In this document: in pieces, positions 22,793 to 34,204 of the stretch
Layout: every line of letters starts with the position of its first letter
How positions within the stretch are numbered: position 1 is the first letter of the stretch
NCBI RefSeq assembly: GCF_022965805.1
Contig: NC_133101.1
Span: 124,001 to 188,000, forward strand
Source: Primulina eburnea
Taxonomy: Eukaryota; Streptophyta; Magnoliopsida; Lamiales; Gesneriaceae
Reading direction: 5' to 3'
Length of the DNA stretch: 64,000 nt
Position numbers and translations under genes: made by a program
Notes under the pieces: generated by a model
The model's input: the letters and a program-made list of their open reading frames with translations, nothing else
Told to the model about the DNA's origin: nothing
Databases searched by the model: none

Positions 22793-24017
22793 TGTAGTAT
22801 CCCGATGCCTAATTTGAGTTAATTATTGGATTAAATATATTTCGGTGGGATCGGAAGGACTGAACAGAGTTCGGATCGTCCGAAGCGGGTTCGGATCGTC
22901 CGAAGAGGGTTCGAATCGTCCGAAGACAGGTGGCTGGACACGTGGAAGACATGCAGAGTTCGGATCGTCCGATCAGGGTTCGGATCGTCCGAAGACAGGT
23001 GTCTGGACACGTGGAAGACATGCAGGGTTCGGATCGTCCGATAAGGGTTCGGAAGGTCCGAAGTGTACAGTGGATCGGATCGTCCGATCGTTGTCTATAA
23101 ATAGAGGCGCGAGGCTTCACTTTTTACTCGCCAATTCCGAGTGTTCCAAAGCGTTTTAGTCGTTTCTGATGGGTTTCTAGTCTTTTCCCGAGGTTTAGGC
23201 TCTAGCGGGGAGCTACTAGTCTTGTAGCGGAGCTGTGCTCTAGTTGGGAGCTAGCGGCATCAGTGGGCTGACTACGGACGCAGGCTTGATTCTAGGGCTG
23301 ATTGCTAGGATCTACTGATTTGAGGTACGAAAGTACTATCCGAGATAGCAGGATTGAGTATGCTTTACTATGTGTTGCATGTTTATATGTTGCATTATTA
23401 TCTGTCATATGATGCATGGTTTATTATGCGGCATTTGCATAATAATGTTGAGCCTGATTATCTTTGAGATAGCCTGTTGAGAGGGTGCTCAGCCCTCGTT
23501 TGTTGTGGATGGTTGGACCCCGTTGGCCGACGGTGGTCAGGTCACCGGTATATCCACAGGTTTATTTTGGTATGGGAGCCACCTCCTGGTGCGACGGCGC
23601 AGAGTGCTACATACCTTGACGTCATTTACCTGAGCAGTATTTCGATATACCCAGATCCTGGTATCCAGTACATTTTGCATACATGCATGTCATAGTCTTG
23701 TATACTCATGCTTTCGGTGCTGAGCGTTTTATGCTCACGTCCTCGGTTTATCTCTGTTTTGGACACCCTATTCGATGGGGCAGGTCTCAGGTTGGACGGT
23801 CCAGGAGGGAGTGGACAGGGAGCTGGCAGAGGTTGACTTGTAGTTGTTGGTATTTGTTCTTGATATTTAGTTCGATCTGGTTGTTTAAGTATTTTGTACT
23901 TACAGATTCGATTGGGTTATATTACTGTTTTTCCGCTGTTTACCTGATTCAGTTTAAATGTTAAATTTTGCATGCTTAAGTTCTGATTAATAGGTGATTC
24001 TGGAACGGGTCACTACA
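22793..24017 (+). repeat. Gypsy 5' LTR
   Basis: 1225 bp. The U3 part (22858-23091) holds an array of GGATCGTCCGA motifs. A TATA box (TCTATAAATAGAG, about 23094-23106) follows at once, so transcription should start near 23125. The remainder is R/U5 with no host gene content. Confidence 0.92.
22858..23091 (+). promoter_or_regulatory. Array of CGGATCGTCCG palindromic motifs in gypsy U3
   Basis: At least eight copies of CGGATCGTCCG or one-base variants occur upstream of the TATA box. Each has inverted CGGA/TCCG half-sites three bases apart. Two longer units containing GGCTGGACACGTGGAAGACA-like sequence (with a G-box core CACGTG) separate groups. The layout looks like an enhancer. The protein partner is unknown. 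Confidence 0.6.
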
Positions 24018-24021
24018 TTTA

Positions 24022-24033
24022 TGGTATCAGAGC
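24022..24033 (+). other. Gypsy primer-binding site (initiator tRNA-Met)
   Basis: TGGTATCAGAGC lies four bases after the LTR end and complements the 3' end of plant initiator tRNA-Met. Confidence 0.92.
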
Positions 24034-24103
24034 ATGCATTAAGATTTTGGGATTAGGAACTGTTCTTTTGGGTTTAATCTCTGGTAACTTTTGTAGCTAA
24101 GAG

Positions 24104-27100
24104 ATGTCTGGTTTTGACGACGATGCTAGTAGTCATGGCAGCGTTGGACGCTGGGGAGACCGCGACGATCGGGAGCGTCGTCGAGAGCATCGAGAACGTC
24201 GTCAACACCGTCGTGATGAGCCTCGGAGTTTTAGTATGCATCGGTTCTTGCAGATGGGGCCGAAACCTCTTTCGGGCGGTGAGACTCCGGATGTTGCGGA
24301 GAACTGGCTCGAGAGGATGGAGAGCTGCTTCAAGACTTTTCAGTGCTCGGCGGAGCAGCAGATTGATACCCTTGATTTCTTGCTGGAGGGTGGTGCGCGC
24401 AAGTGGTGGAGGTCTACCTCTGCACCGATAGTTCAGCGACAGGGTCGAGTTCTTTGGGCCGATTTCCGAGCCGCTTTCATGCTGCTTTACTTTCCGCCAG
24501 CTCTTCTGCAGACCAAGGCGATTGAGTTGATCAATCTGAAGCGGGGAAGTTTGTCTGTTGATGAGTATCAGCAGAAGTTCTTTGAGTTGCTTCCGTATGT
24601 TCTGCATGTCAGTGACAATGCTATGGCCAAGTATAACCATTTTCTTCAGGGCCTCAATCAGGAGATTTATGATCGGGTTGTTGTCTGCGATGATCCGACA
24701 TCGTATGAGGGTCTTGTGAATCGTTGTCGCCAGGCTGAGGGCAGTTTGCTGAGTGGTCGAGCCATGCAGTCTGCTCGTCCTACTAGTTCTTTGGGTCCCC
24801 GCGCCCAAGCATTCAAGAAGGCTGGATCTACTTCTTCTTCCTCTGGATCTGGAGGAATTCACCATTTTGGGAAGAAGAAGGGCCCGTGTCAGCATTGCGG
24901 GAAGGATCATCCGACGGAGCGTTGTCGCAAGGTTGCGGGTGCTTGTTACAAGTGCGGTGAGATGAGCCACATGAAGAGAGATTGTCCACAGACGGGCGGA
25001 GGATCAGGATCTGGTTCTCAGGCTTCAGTTCATCAGAGGCCACAGCAGGGACAGTCTACTCAGGGTTCTAACCTCCGACCGCGTACTCAAGGGCAGGTCT
25101 TTGCTCTTAACCAGGATCAGGCGGCTGAGGAGAACGAGAGAGTTATCGCAGGTGTGTTTTTATTATGTGGATTACCTGCTTACGTTCTCATTGACACTGG
25201 TGCATCTCATTCATTCATATCTGCGAGATTTGCTAAGCGTCATGCATTACCTTTCACTTCTTTGGACGTTGTGGTATCTGTTTCCACACCGATGGGTCAT
25301 TCGGTGCTAGCTAAACGTCTAGTTTTGGGTTGTCCTCTAGAGTTTGAGGGTAATGTTTTAACTGCTAATTTGATGATTCTTGTGATGGAGGATTTTGATT
25401 GCATTCTGGGAATAGATATGCTGACTGTGTTTAGAGCTACTGTGGACTGTTATCAGAAGTTTGTGCAGTTTCGTCCAGTTGAGGGCGACAGTTGGTTTTT
25501 CTATGGAGAGGGAGCGCGACCCCCGATGCCCGTGGTTTCTGCTCTGAAAGCCTGTCGTGCTTTAAAGTCGGGCGGGGAAGGCTACCTTATCTATGCTATT
25601 GATTCATCCGCAGATAGTGTCGGTATCAGTGACATTCCAGTGGTTTGCGATTTTCCGGATGTTTTTCCCGAGGAGATTCCTGGTTTTCCTCCCGTTCGGG
25701 AAGTGGATTTCGGCATTGATTTAGTGCCAGGCACGGCACCAATCTCTAGAGCTCCTTATCGTTTAGCTCCATCGGAGATGCAAGAATTGAAACAGCAGTT
25801 GCAGGATCTTCTTGACAAGGGGTATATTCGACCCAGTGTGTCCCCGTGGGGAGCACCAGTTCTTTTTGTCAAAAAGAAGGATGGTTCTATGCGGCTCTGC
25901 ATAGATTATCGGCAGTTGAATCGTGCGACGATAAAGAATAAGTATCCGTTGCCACGGATTGATGATTTATTTGATCAACTGCAAGGTACCTCTGTGTATT
26001 CCAAGATTGATTTAAGGTCTGGTTATCATCAGCTTCGAGTTCATCAGGGAGATATATCGAAGACTGCATTCAGGACCCGGTATGGGCATTATGAGTTTCT
26101 GGTTATGCCTTTTGGGGTGACGAATGCACCAGCAGTTTTTATGGACCTGATGAATCGGGTATTTCGGGATTTCTTGGATAAGTTTGTTGTGGTGTTTATA
26201 GATGATATCTTAATCTATTCGCATGATCAGCAAGAACACGTACAACACTTAAGGATTATTTTACAGACACTTCGCGAGAATCAGCTTTATGCGAAGTTGA
26301 GTAAATGTGAGTTTTGGATTGACAGGGTTGTATTCCTTGGTCATGTCATTTCTAGCAAGGGAGTTTCAGTTGACCCGAGCAAGGTGGAAGCGGTATTGAA
26401 CTGGTCGCGTCCGACGACAGTAGCCGAGATCCGCAGTTTTCTGGGATTGGCTGGGTATTATCGCCGTTTCATTGTCAACTTCTCTCAGATTGCTAAGCCA
26501 CTCACTCAGCTCACTCGGAAAGATGTTTCATTTGAATGGACATCAGAGTGCGAAGAGAGTTTCTTGGAACTTCGCAGACGTTTGACATCTGCGCCTGTTT
26601 TGGCTTTACCGTCTGGATCTGGTGGTTTCAGTGTTTACACCGATGCCTCTTTACAGGGACTAGGGTGTGTTCTGATGCAGAATGAGCATGTGATTGCTTA
26701 TGCGTCGAGACAGTTAAAGCCTCATGAGGAAAACTATCCTGTTCATGATCTGGAATTAGCAGCGATCGTTTTTGCTTTGAAAATCTGGCGCCATTATCTG
26801 TATGGTGAGCGATTTGAGATCTTCACTGATCATAAGAGTTTGAAGTATCTGTTCACTCAGGCTGAGTTGAACATGCGTCAGCGTCGTTGGATGGATCTAC
26901 TCAAGGATTACGATTGTGAGATCAAGTATCATCCAGGATCTGCGAATCTCACGGCCGATGCTCTTAGTCGCAAGGTGAGATTATCTGCTCTTCAGACTTG
27001 TGCTGTATCTGGGATTATTCAGGATTTCTGTTCGATGGGATTCAATTGTATGCATCGGAAGGGAACGGAGAGTATCCGTATAGCTACTATTTTGTCTGAG

Positions 27101-28531
27101 CCAGTTTTGTATTCTCGGATTAGATATGCTCAGATGTCTGATTCTAAGATTCAGAAATTAGCTCGGTTGGCTGATGGAGATAATACTTCTGGATTCCACT
27201 ATCAGTCCGAGGGTCTTTTGTGCTTATCTGTTCGTGTTGTTGTACCGGAAGATGACACTTTGAGGGAGGAGATTTTGTCCCAGGCTCATCGTAGCAAGTT
27301 GAGTGTTCATCCGGGGAGCAACAAGATGTATAAAGATTTGAGGACTCGATTTTGGTGGAAAGGTATGAAACGTAATGTTTATCAGTATGTCTCCAAGTGC
27401 CTAGTCTGTCAGCAGGTGAAGGCTGAGTATCGACGACCCGGAGGTTTGTTACAGAATCTTCCTATTCCGGAGTGGAAGTGGGAGCATATCACGATGGACT
27501 TCGTGACTCACTTGCCTATGTCTGTGGGGAATAGAGATGCTATCTGGGTGGTAGTGGATCGACTTACTAAGTCTGCCCATTTTCTTCCGTATAACAGAGA
27601 TTTCACTTTCGATCGGATGGCACGGTTGTACATTCAGGAGATTGTACGGTTTCATGGTGTGCCCGTGAGTATCGTTAGTGACAGAGATCCTCGATTTACA
27701 TCTAGATTTTGGGGCAGCTTTCAGCAAGCTTTGGGCACTACCTTGAGTTTGAGTACTGCGTATCACCCAGAGACTGACGGTCAGTCAGAGAGGACTATTC
27801 GTACTCTTGAGGATATGTTGAGATCTTGTGTGATGGATTTCGGGCCAGCTTGGCAGGATCATCTGCCGCTGATAGAGTTTGCATACAACAACAGTTTTCA
27901 TAGGAGTATTGGTATGTCTCCGTTTGAAGCATTGTATGGTCGACGTTGTCGTACTCCTCTGTTCTGGGAAGAAGTCGGAGAACGACAGGTCGAGGGTCCA
28001 GAATTGATTCAGCAGACCATGGACAAAGTTCTTGTGATCAAACAGCGGATTAAGACTGCTCAGGATCGACAAGCGAGTTATGCGAACACCAAGCGCAGAC
28101 CTCTTCATTTTGATGCAGGCGAGAAAGTGTTTCTCAAGGTATCACCTTTTCGGAGGATTCTGAGATTTGGACTCAAGGGTAAGCTATCTCCGAGATTCAT
28201 TGGTCCTTTTGAGATCTTAGAATGTGTGGGAGATTTGGCCTACAGATTAGCTTTGCCACCGTATCTGTCTAGTGTTCACAATGTGTTTCATGTGTCCTTG
28301 TTGAGACGATACGTAGCGGATGAGTCTCATGTTTTGCATCCGACAGAAGTTCAGCTGAATCCGGATTTGTCTTTCGTGGAAAGACCGGTTTCGATCTTAG
28401 ACCGGAAGGATAAGGTACTGCGGAATAAGACTATTCCTCTTGTCTTAGTGCAGTGGCAGCGCCGAGGTACTGAAGAAGCTAATTGGGAACTAGAGAGTCG
28501 CACGCGGTCAGAGCATCCAGAGTTGTTCTAG
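24104..28531 (+). CDS. Ty3/gypsy gag-pol polyprotein with chromodomain
   Basis: One 1475-codon frame without stops. Order of domains: gag (about 40-230); two Cys clusters, [13 protein letters not shown] (about 262) and the zinc knuckle [14 protein letters not shown] (about 281-294); aspartic protease with DTGASHSF (about 362); reverse transcriptase with [11 protein letters not shown] (about 695-705); RNase H with [11 protein letters not shown] (about 843) and TDHKSLKYL; integrase with an HHCC zinc-binding part (about 1061-1105) and a DDE core (Asp in TMDFVTHLP near 1131, Asp in VSDRDPRF near 1190, Glu in [10 protein letters not shown] near 1227); and a C-terminal chromodomain (last 50 residues, [14 protein letters not shown]). 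The chromodomain marks a chromovirus; the Tekay/Del clade is my best guess. All catalytic motifs that I checked are present. Confidence 0.95.
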   Translation: MSGFDDDASSHGSVGRWGDRDDRERRREHRERRQHRRDEPRSFSMHRFLQMGPKPLSGGETPDVAENWLERMESCFKTFQCSAEQQIDTLDFLLEGGARKWWRSTSAPIVQRQGRVLWADFRAAFMLLYFPPALLQTKAIELINLKRGSLSVDEYQQKFFELLPYVLHVSDNAMAKYNHFLQGLNQEIYDRVVVCDDPTSYEGLVNRCRQAEGSLLSGRAMQSARPTSSLGPRAQAFKKAGSTSSSSGSGGIHHFGKKKGPCQHCGKDHPTERCRKVAGACYKCGEMSHMKRDCPQTGGGSGSGSQASVHQRPQQGQSTQGSNLRPRTQGQVFALNQDQAAEENERVIAGVFLLCGLPAYVLIDTGASHSFISARFAKRHALPFTSLDVVVSVSTPMGHSVLAKRLVLGCPLEFEGNVLTANLMILVMEDFDCILGIDMLTVFRATVDCYQKFVQFRPVEGDSWFFYGEGARPPMPVVSALKACRALKSGGEGYLIYAIDSSADSVGISDIPVVCDFPDVFPEEIPGFPPVREVDFGIDLVPGTAPISRAPYRLAPSEMQELKQQLQDLLDKGYIRPSVSPWGAPVLFVKKKDGSMRLCIDYRQLNRATIKNKYPLPRIDDLFDQLQGTSVYSKIDLRSGYHQLRVHQGDISKTAFRTRYGHYEFLVMPFGVTNAPAVFMDLMNRVFRDFLDKFVVVFIDDILIYSHDQQEHVQHLRIILQTLRENQLYAKLSKCEFWIDRVVFLGHVISSKGVSVDPSKVEAVLNWSRPTTVAEIRSFLGLAGYYRRFIVNFSQIAKPLTQLTRKDVSFEWTSECEESFLELRRRLTSAPVLALPSGSGGFSVYTDASLQGLGCVLMQNEHVIAYASRQLKPHEENYPVHDLELAAIVFALKIWRHYLYGERFEIFTDHKSLKYLFTQAELNMRQRRWMDLLKDYDCEIKYHPGSANLTADALSRKVRLSALQTCAVSGIIQDFCSMGFNCMHRKGTESIRIATILSEPVLYSRIRYAQMSDSKIQKLARLADGDNTSGFHYQSEGLLCLSVRVVVPEDDTLREEILSQAHRSKLSVHPGSNKMYKDLRTRFWWKGMKRNVYQYVSKCLVCQQVKAEYRRPGGLLQNLPIPEWKWEHITMDFVTHLPMSVGNRDAIWVVVDRLTKSAHFLPYNRDFTFDRMARLYIQEIVRFHGVPVSIVSDRDPRFTSRFWGSFQQALGTTLSLSTAYHPETDGQSERTIRTLEDMLRSCVMDFGPAWQDHLPLIEFAYNNSFHRSIGMSPFEALYGRRCRTPLFWEEVGERQVEGPELIQQTMDKVLVIKQRIKTAQDRQASYANTKRRPLHFDAGEKVFLKVSPFRRILRFGLKGKLSPRFIGPFEILECVGDLAYRLALPPYLSSVHNVFHVSLLRRYVADESHVLHPTEVQLNPDLSFVERPVSILDRKDKVLRNKTIPLVLVQWQRRGTEEANWELESRTRSEHPELF

Positions 28532-28658
28532 TTGTAGTATTTTCAGTTATGATTGTAATTTCAGTTGTGCTTTCAGTTGTAATTCATTCTTAAGTTGAAT
28601 GTATTGTTGTTCAGAATTGTCATTCTTCAGACTCGATTTCGCGGACGAAATCCTTTTT

Positions 28659-28670
28659 AGGGGGGGAGAA
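28659..28670 (+). other. Gypsy polypurine tract
   Basis: AGGGGGGGAGAA lies directly before the 3' LTR and would prime plus-strand DNA synthesis. Confidence 0.9.
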
Positions 28671-29913
28671 TGTAGTATCCCGATGCCTAATTTGAGTTAA
28701 TTATTGGATTAAATATATTTCGGTGGGATCGGAAGGACCGAACAGAGTTCGGATCGTCCGAAGCGGGTTCGGATCGTCCGAAGAGGGTTCGAATCGTCCG
28801 AAGACATGTGGCTGGACACGTGGAAGACATGCAGAGTTCGGATCGTCCGATCAGGGTTCGGATCGTCCGAAGACAGGTGTCTGGACACGTGGAAGACATG
28901 CAGGGTTCGGATCGTCCGATAAGGGTTCGGAAGGTCCGAAGTGTACAGTGGATCGGATCGTCCGAAGTGGATCGGATCGTCCGATCGTTGTCTATAAATA
29001 GAGGCGCGAGGCTTCACTTTTTACTCGCCAATTCCGAGTGTTCCAGAGCGTTTTAGTCGTTTCTGATGGATTTCTAGTCTTTTCCCGAGGTTTAGGCACT
29101 AGCGGGGAGCTACTAGTCTTGTAGCGGAGCTGTGCTCTAGTTGGGAGCTAGCGGCATCAGTGGGCTGACTACGGACGCAGGCTTGATTCTAGGGCTGATT
29201 GCTAGGATCTACTGATTTGAGGTACGAAAGTACTATCCGAGATAGCAGGATTGAGTATGCTTTACTATGTGTTGCATGTTTATATGTGCATTATTATCTG
29301 TCATATGATGCATGGTTTATTATGCGGCATTTGCATAATCATGTTGAGCCTGATTATCTTTGAGATAGCCTGTTGAGAGGGTGCTCAGCCCTCGTTTGTT
29401 GTGGATGGTTGGACCCCGTTGGCCGACGGTGGTCAGGTCACCGGTATATCCACAGGTTTATTTTGGTATGGGAGCCACCTCCTGGTGCGACGGCGCAGAG
29501 TGCTACATACCTTGACGTCATTTACCTGAGCAGTATTTCGATATACCCAGATCCTGGTATCCAGTACATTTTGCATACATGCATGTCATAGTCTTGTATA
29601 CTCATGCTTTCGGTGCTGAGCGTTTTATGCTCACGTCCTCGGTTTATCTCTGTTTTGGACACCCTATTCGATGGGGCAGGTCTCAGGTTGGACGGTCCAG
29701 GAGGGAGTGGACAGGGAGCTGGCAGAGGTTGACTTGTAGTTGTTGGTATTTGTTCTTGATATTTAGTTCGATCTGGTTGTTTAAGTATTTTGTACTTACA
29801 GATTCGATTGGGTTATATTACTGTTTTTCCGCTGTTTACCTGATTCAGTTTAAATGTTAAATTTTGCATGCTTAAGTTCTGATTAATAGGTGATTCTGGA
29901 ACGGGTCACTACA
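28671..29913 (+). repeat. Gypsy 3' LTR
   Basis: 1243 bp. It differs from the 5' LTR by one extra 19-bp CGGATCGTCCG unit and a one-base deletion, which exactly explain the 18-bp length difference, plus a handful of substitutions. Confidence 0.92.
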
Positions 29914-30820
29914 TGGATTCTCAAGAATCGTGTACACAGAATGCAGTATTCTCACTAAATTTTCATTATTATGACCAAGAGTGAGTCATTCATTCTGTTC
30001 ATTTTTTATTTTCATCATTTAATTTTATCATTATTGTTGTTAGATATGAGAAATTAAATTTGAAGAATGTTTTAAATATTTGCACTTTTTAATATGACCT
30101 AGAGTTTGATCAGATTTATATTTATAAAAATATATATTTTAAGTATAAAATTTAATATTTTTTTAATCAAATCAAATTAATAAGATTCATTTATGTTTTA
30201 TTTTTTTGACGAATAAAATCAAATGTAGCTTGTTATTATAAAATATACTTAATATAAATATAAAATTACTAAAATGTTTTAGTATTATGATTGTATTTGA
30301 AGTAAATTACTAAAATATACCTAAGCGAAATAATATTTTTCATATATTTTAAAAGCAAATGATAGGTGCACAAATATACATTCTATACTATTCTTGATTT
30401 TTTTTAATTTCTTTTTGTTTTCCATTTGTTCTCTAACTACTAATATGACTAACTAATTTAAGAATATATACATATAAGTTAATAAAATCTTAAATATATA
30501 TAAAATAACCCAAATAAGTATAAATATTATGTATAGATAAATTTTTAAAAAAATATTTTAATTCAATAAATAAAATTAAATTTTTATTTTTTTCAAATAA
30601 AATTAAATATTTAAATTTATTAATATATTCGGGTCGGGTCGGGTCGGGTCGGGAATCCGTCGGGTATATCTTATATTCCCGATCCCTTTCCCGATTCTGA
30701 GCGGTTCGGGAAAAATCCCGACCATTCGGGTCGGGAAAAATTCGGGTCAGGAAATTTTCGGGTCGGGCCCGGGTCGGAAGTCGGGAAGGGTCGGGAACTT
30801 TCTGATTTTTGCCAGCCCTA

Positions 30821-30987
30821 CCAGGGACAACATCTAAGCTCGCTAAGAGGGTGATTAATGCTGATAGCATGATATTGAAAAGCTTGGTCTGACAGTATGT
30901 TTTTCACCACTTGAATTCAGATTTATGGGATTAGAACATTCTGAATGTCTGAATGTCTGATATTGAAAAGCTTGGTCTGACAGTATG
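30821..30987 (+). pseudogene. HISN4: HISN4 fragment copy B, remainder after the hAT insertion
   Basis: After the 8-bp TSD the copy resumes with the exon encoding TSKLAKRVI and continues to ATTCTGAATGTCTGA. A short internal repeat (GAATGTCTGA, then TATTGAAAAGCTTGGTCTGA again) marks the junction to the leader repeat that starts near 30988. Confidence 0.75.
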
Positions 30988-31199
30988 TTTCTCCATGATG
31001 GACAGTTGGAGGAGTCGTTGTACTTGTTGAGGCCATTTTAGTTCGGATATCGTTTTAAGATTGTTGGTATGGTATTCTTTTGAGTTGGGAAATTTGGGGA
31101 TAGATATGGTTGAACCAAATGGCTAGGAGAAAAATAGTCGAGGCAAGAATTTGTCTCTTTTTCCTTAAAACGATATTGTCCCGCCCAGATGCTCACGGT
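30988..31199 (-). repeat. Leader/gag-start repeat, copy 2, joined to the right LTR
   Basis: The minus strand carries the gag start ([14 protein letters not shown]) truncated at about 30988, and the leader back to the LTR end at 31200. It is the same sequence as 20513-20703 plus about 20 bp that connect to the LTR. No PBS to initiator tRNA-Met is visible next to this LTR, so another primer is presumably used. Confidence 0.75.
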
Positions 31200-31760
31200 T
31201 GTTGGCAATTCGTTTCCCAAGATACAACGACTACGACTTTAAAATAGTAGCACTACAAATTTTAAAGCCACACGAACTTGAGATGTTTAGAACGCTATCA
31301 AGATGGTATGAAAACTTTCTAATTTCGAATTCTAAGCATTAAACTTAAAAATCCAATTCCAAGAGTTTATATCTTGCAAAACTTGGATTTAAGCGCAAAT
31401 GCTTAAAAAACTCAAAACTAGAAGACAACTCTCAAATTTAATCCCAAAGTTCGAATTAAGCGTATAAGCTTAGAAAATTCAAACTCAAGATTTTATATCT
31501 TGAAAATTTGAACTTTAAGCGCTAGTGCTTAAAATTCGCATAAAGAATTAAACTTGAGAGAGAAGGAGAAGAAGAAAAAATAGTGCAATCAAATGAAATG
31601 TGGGAGGTCCTATTTATAGAAAATGAAAACTCTTGAATCAAAAAACATGCATTTTGGAAGCATCATTTCAATACAAAAGACATGGCCTTTCGGCCATGTC
31701 CAAATTCAATTCATGAAATCACACAGCCATTGGCCGTGTGATTTCAATATTTTTTTTTAA

Positions 31761-31818
<58 letters not shown>

Positions 31819-31973
31819 CATTTCGATTCAATTTTTTCATTCGATAAAATTTGAACTCAATTAATTTTTCATTCACCTTTATTGATAATCGAGAAATATT
31901 TCCGTTCACTATTTAGCTCGTTCGAATTATTTTATCGATTCTAAATGAGTACAAAACTCATTTTTTCCTAACA
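31200..31973 (-). repeat. Right LTR of the inverted-LTR block
   Basis: 774 bp in minus orientation, from TGTTAGGAAAAA (31973) to TTGCCAACA (31200). It keeps the TATA box (TCTATAAATAGGA near 31610) and an uninterrupted (TA)n at about 31765-31815, where the left LTR has the MULE. Confidence 0.85.
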
Positions 31974-31978
31974 CGGTT

Positions 31979-33085
31979 TTTTATCGGTATTTCGCTTTGC
32001 GTTTTTCCCTCGGATTCATTCGAATAGGGTGTTCCTCACTCGGTTTTTCTTTGAAAGACCTTGCTTTTTCCCCACGGTTATTTGTAGTGTTGTTGTTTTT
32101 AAATATTGCTTTACGATTTTCTCGGCTACTTTGTTTTTGATCTAACGCTTAGCCTCGACACCCAAATATCTAGGTTATGTTTGCCATGCGATTTTTTTGT
32201 GCTTATTAATGGGATTGATTTTATTTGTTATTGACCATAAGGATTCGATCTCCCAACTATCTGTAGCGTTGTTGTTTTTAATGATTGTTTGCTTATGCTT
32301 TGCGGTTTTTGGAGCCTGTTTTAACGCTTAGGTTTCTAGGATTCATTTGAATTTGGTGTTCCACGCTCGGTTTTTTTGGAATGACTTGTTTTTTTCCCCG
32401 GTTATCTGTTTTAACGCCTAGCTCTGGCAGCCAAACCATATATCTTTGATTTAATTTAAGAATTATAGTTTCACCTATGCTGATCAAAGGGTTGTATATT
32501 TTTTGTTATTCATTCGCAAGAATTGATTTTATTATATTCAACGAACACACACACTTAAACTATTTGGTTTATTTCTATTTCCCTTATAGAGAAAAAGCTC
32601 GACTCCCTTTGTTTTTACAAAGGAAAAATACAATCCTTTTAGGAAACATTGAAAAACTCAGGCTTAGATTGCTTTATGATTTCAGGGTATAAATTATTTT
32701 GTTTGCTTAGCCTACTACTGATTTGTTAGATTGGTTAGCTTAACTAATTTGTTATTTTGTTGACATATCCAGGTTCAATTTGAATTTGCTATGTTGAGGT
32801 AGCTGTTTTTTCCTTAAGAAGCTTAACCAACTGAAACCTATGGTGATTTCCTCTACTCGTACTGCGTGCAGGTTCGATCTTTTATTTTTGAGTTATTAGT
32901 TCATCTTCTATTACTCTTTACTTTGTTGTTATATATGTTGGTTTTTTTGTTCATATTTGTTATTATTATTTTGTTATAGAGAGCCTTTATTTATTATCTT
33001 TTGTGTTACTAAATCATAGTTCATAGCCCAAATTGTTTTTGGTATAACCTTGTCATATTGCTTAATATTATGAATTAGCTACGAT
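31979..33085 (+). repeat. Probable Helitron leader with an imperfect 300-bp tandem duplication
   Basis: The segments at about 32030-32160 and 32270-32420 share several blocks in the same order (GTGTTCC..CTCGGTTTTTTT, TGTAG(T/C)GTTGTTGTTTTTAA, AACGC(T/C)TAG). No coding frame is recognised before 33.1 kb. From its position it would be the 5' UTR and introns of the Helitron gene. Confidence 0.4.
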
Positions 33086-33483
33086 GCCGCGGCAAAAAAA
33101 AAAAAAAAAGAAATCTCAGTAGATATAAACAATCCTAATAACTTTCGTAAATGAAAATTTGTTTGTCCAAATGATAGTAGGTTTGAAAAAAAATTCAGCG
33201 AGGATAAAAAAAAGAAAGCCATAATTTGCAAAAGGGTGATGTAGAAAATAATATGGGTGACCTATTATTGTGTATAGCAAATGGTCTAGATGTAATTCCG
33301 GCTGTGCCAGATTGTAAATATTGTGGTGCCAAACGCATATATGCTGAGCCACCGACATTTTGTTGATCTTCAGGAGAAATAAATCTTTTACCTTCAGAAA
33401 TGCCTTCTGATTTGATACAACTATATACTGGCAATGATGACGACACAAAGGAGTTTAATATGTGCGTTCGTTGCAATGCCTAA
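33086..33483 (+). pseudogene. Helitron Rep/helicase N-terminal remnant
   Basis: In the frame ending at 33483 the translation contains DLLLCIANGLDVIPAVPDCK, YCGAKRIYAEPPTFC, an internal stop, then INLLPSEMPSDLIQLYTGND. This order (C-x2-C, AKR, EPPTFCC, LP..MP..L..LYTG) is typical of the region before the Rep domain in plant Helitron proteins. The second Cys of the FCC motif has become a TGA stop. No Rep HUH motif or helicase motifs follow, so the copy is truncated and dead. It would normally exceed 1300 residues. Confidence 0.6.
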
Positions 33484-34199
33484 ATAACTTTTCTAATGTT
33501 CTTGGTATACAATTTCTTTCTGTTTGATATATCTATTTTTAACTATTTCAAGTTATATATAATTTAACATTTTATTAATGACTTAACTACTAGCTAATTT
33601 GTTTCGCTTCTTTGTACTTTTAGTCAATAAATGACATATATAACCTTTCAGTCATACTTATGCCGACTAAATCTCAACATATGGTATAGCTTTTGCAAAT
33701 ATATTGTTGTTTAATCTTACCTACGAACAATAATTTCTGTTCGTTAAGGGGAAAAAAATTTAATCAAATCCCCACATTTTCACCAGCTGTTTATTTCTAT
33801 TAATCTAAATTAGTATGATTAGATTTCTAGCCTTTTTCTTTTATGATAGATTAAATTTCTACGAATATACACCAACTAATAAACTCGATTCTAACTCACC
33901 TTACCGCTGTCTTTGTTTTCTTCAGGTACAATCCCACAAGCGGAAACCAGGAATGAAATTATCTTGCAGTAATAGAAACATAACTAAGCTTTTTGGTTTT
34001 CCTAGACATGTGCTATCTAAATACAGTTCATCGAATTTATGTAAATTAGCATGCTATTATGATGTTTAAACTTTATTAATATTTTGATAACAATATTCAA
34101 TAACGTATAGCTTGTCACTTAGCTTTCCTAAAAATATCAATATTCACAAAAACTAAAAAAATGAAACTTTTGGTTTATAAATACATAAAAATTCCTTTA
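33484..34199. other. No gene recognised
   Basis: AT-rich. Short open frames at 33815-34069 have no features that I recognise. This is probably decayed Helitron sequence. Confidence 0.35.
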
Positions 34200-34204
34200 G
34201 GTAC

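Larger units (their letters stand above)
22793..29913 (+). mobile_element. Full-length Ty3/gypsy chromovirus (Tekay/Del-like), 7.1 kb
   Basis: LTRs at 22793-24017 and 28671-29913 both start TGTAGTATCCCGATGCC and end GGGTCACTACA. Flanking TGGAT at 22788-22792 and 29914-29918 is a perfect 5-bp TSD. The PBS is at 24022 and the polypurine tract at 28659-28670. By eye I count about eight LTR substitutions or small changes plus one 19-bp repeat-unit gain in the right LTR, so insertion is recent. One intact polyprotein frame fills the interior. Confidence 0.95.
22296..30820. mobile_element. hAT-type element, itself carrying a gypsy insertion
   Basis: The element begins TAGGGCTGG and ends CCAGCCCTA, a perfect 9-bp inverted end. 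Both flanks carry the 8-bp duplication CCAGGGAC (22288-22295 and 30821-30828). The subterminal 200-300 bp at each end is packed with GGGTCGGG/CCCGACCC words, including (GGGTC)n near 30632-30652. Minus the gypsy insertion it is about 1.4 kb, with no transposase frame, so it is non-autonomous. Confidence 0.88.
14320..31978. mobile_element. 17.6-kb block bounded by inverted Copia LTRs, with TSD CGGTT
   Basis: The left end reads CGGTT|TGTTAGGAAAAAATGAG. The right end reads CTCATTTTTTCCTAACA|CGGTT. Both termini are therefore the start of the same LTR, facing inward in opposite directions, and the same 5-bp target duplication lies outside each. A normal LTR element has direct LTRs. Inside are leader and gag fragments in both orientations, captured HISN4 fragments and three later transposon insertions. 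The structure suggests integration of an aberrant, inverted-repeat cDNA. Confidence 0.8.

Noticed and set aside
22809..23159. Arg/Ser-rich open frames of about 100 codons in the gypsy LTR
   Set aside because: They are translations of the CGGATCGTCCG repeat array on both strands.
24074..24970. 298-codon open frame on the minus strand
   Set aside because: It is antisense to the gypsy gag, and its composition (Arg/Leu/Thr-rich, no domain) is what the complement of a biased coding frame gives.
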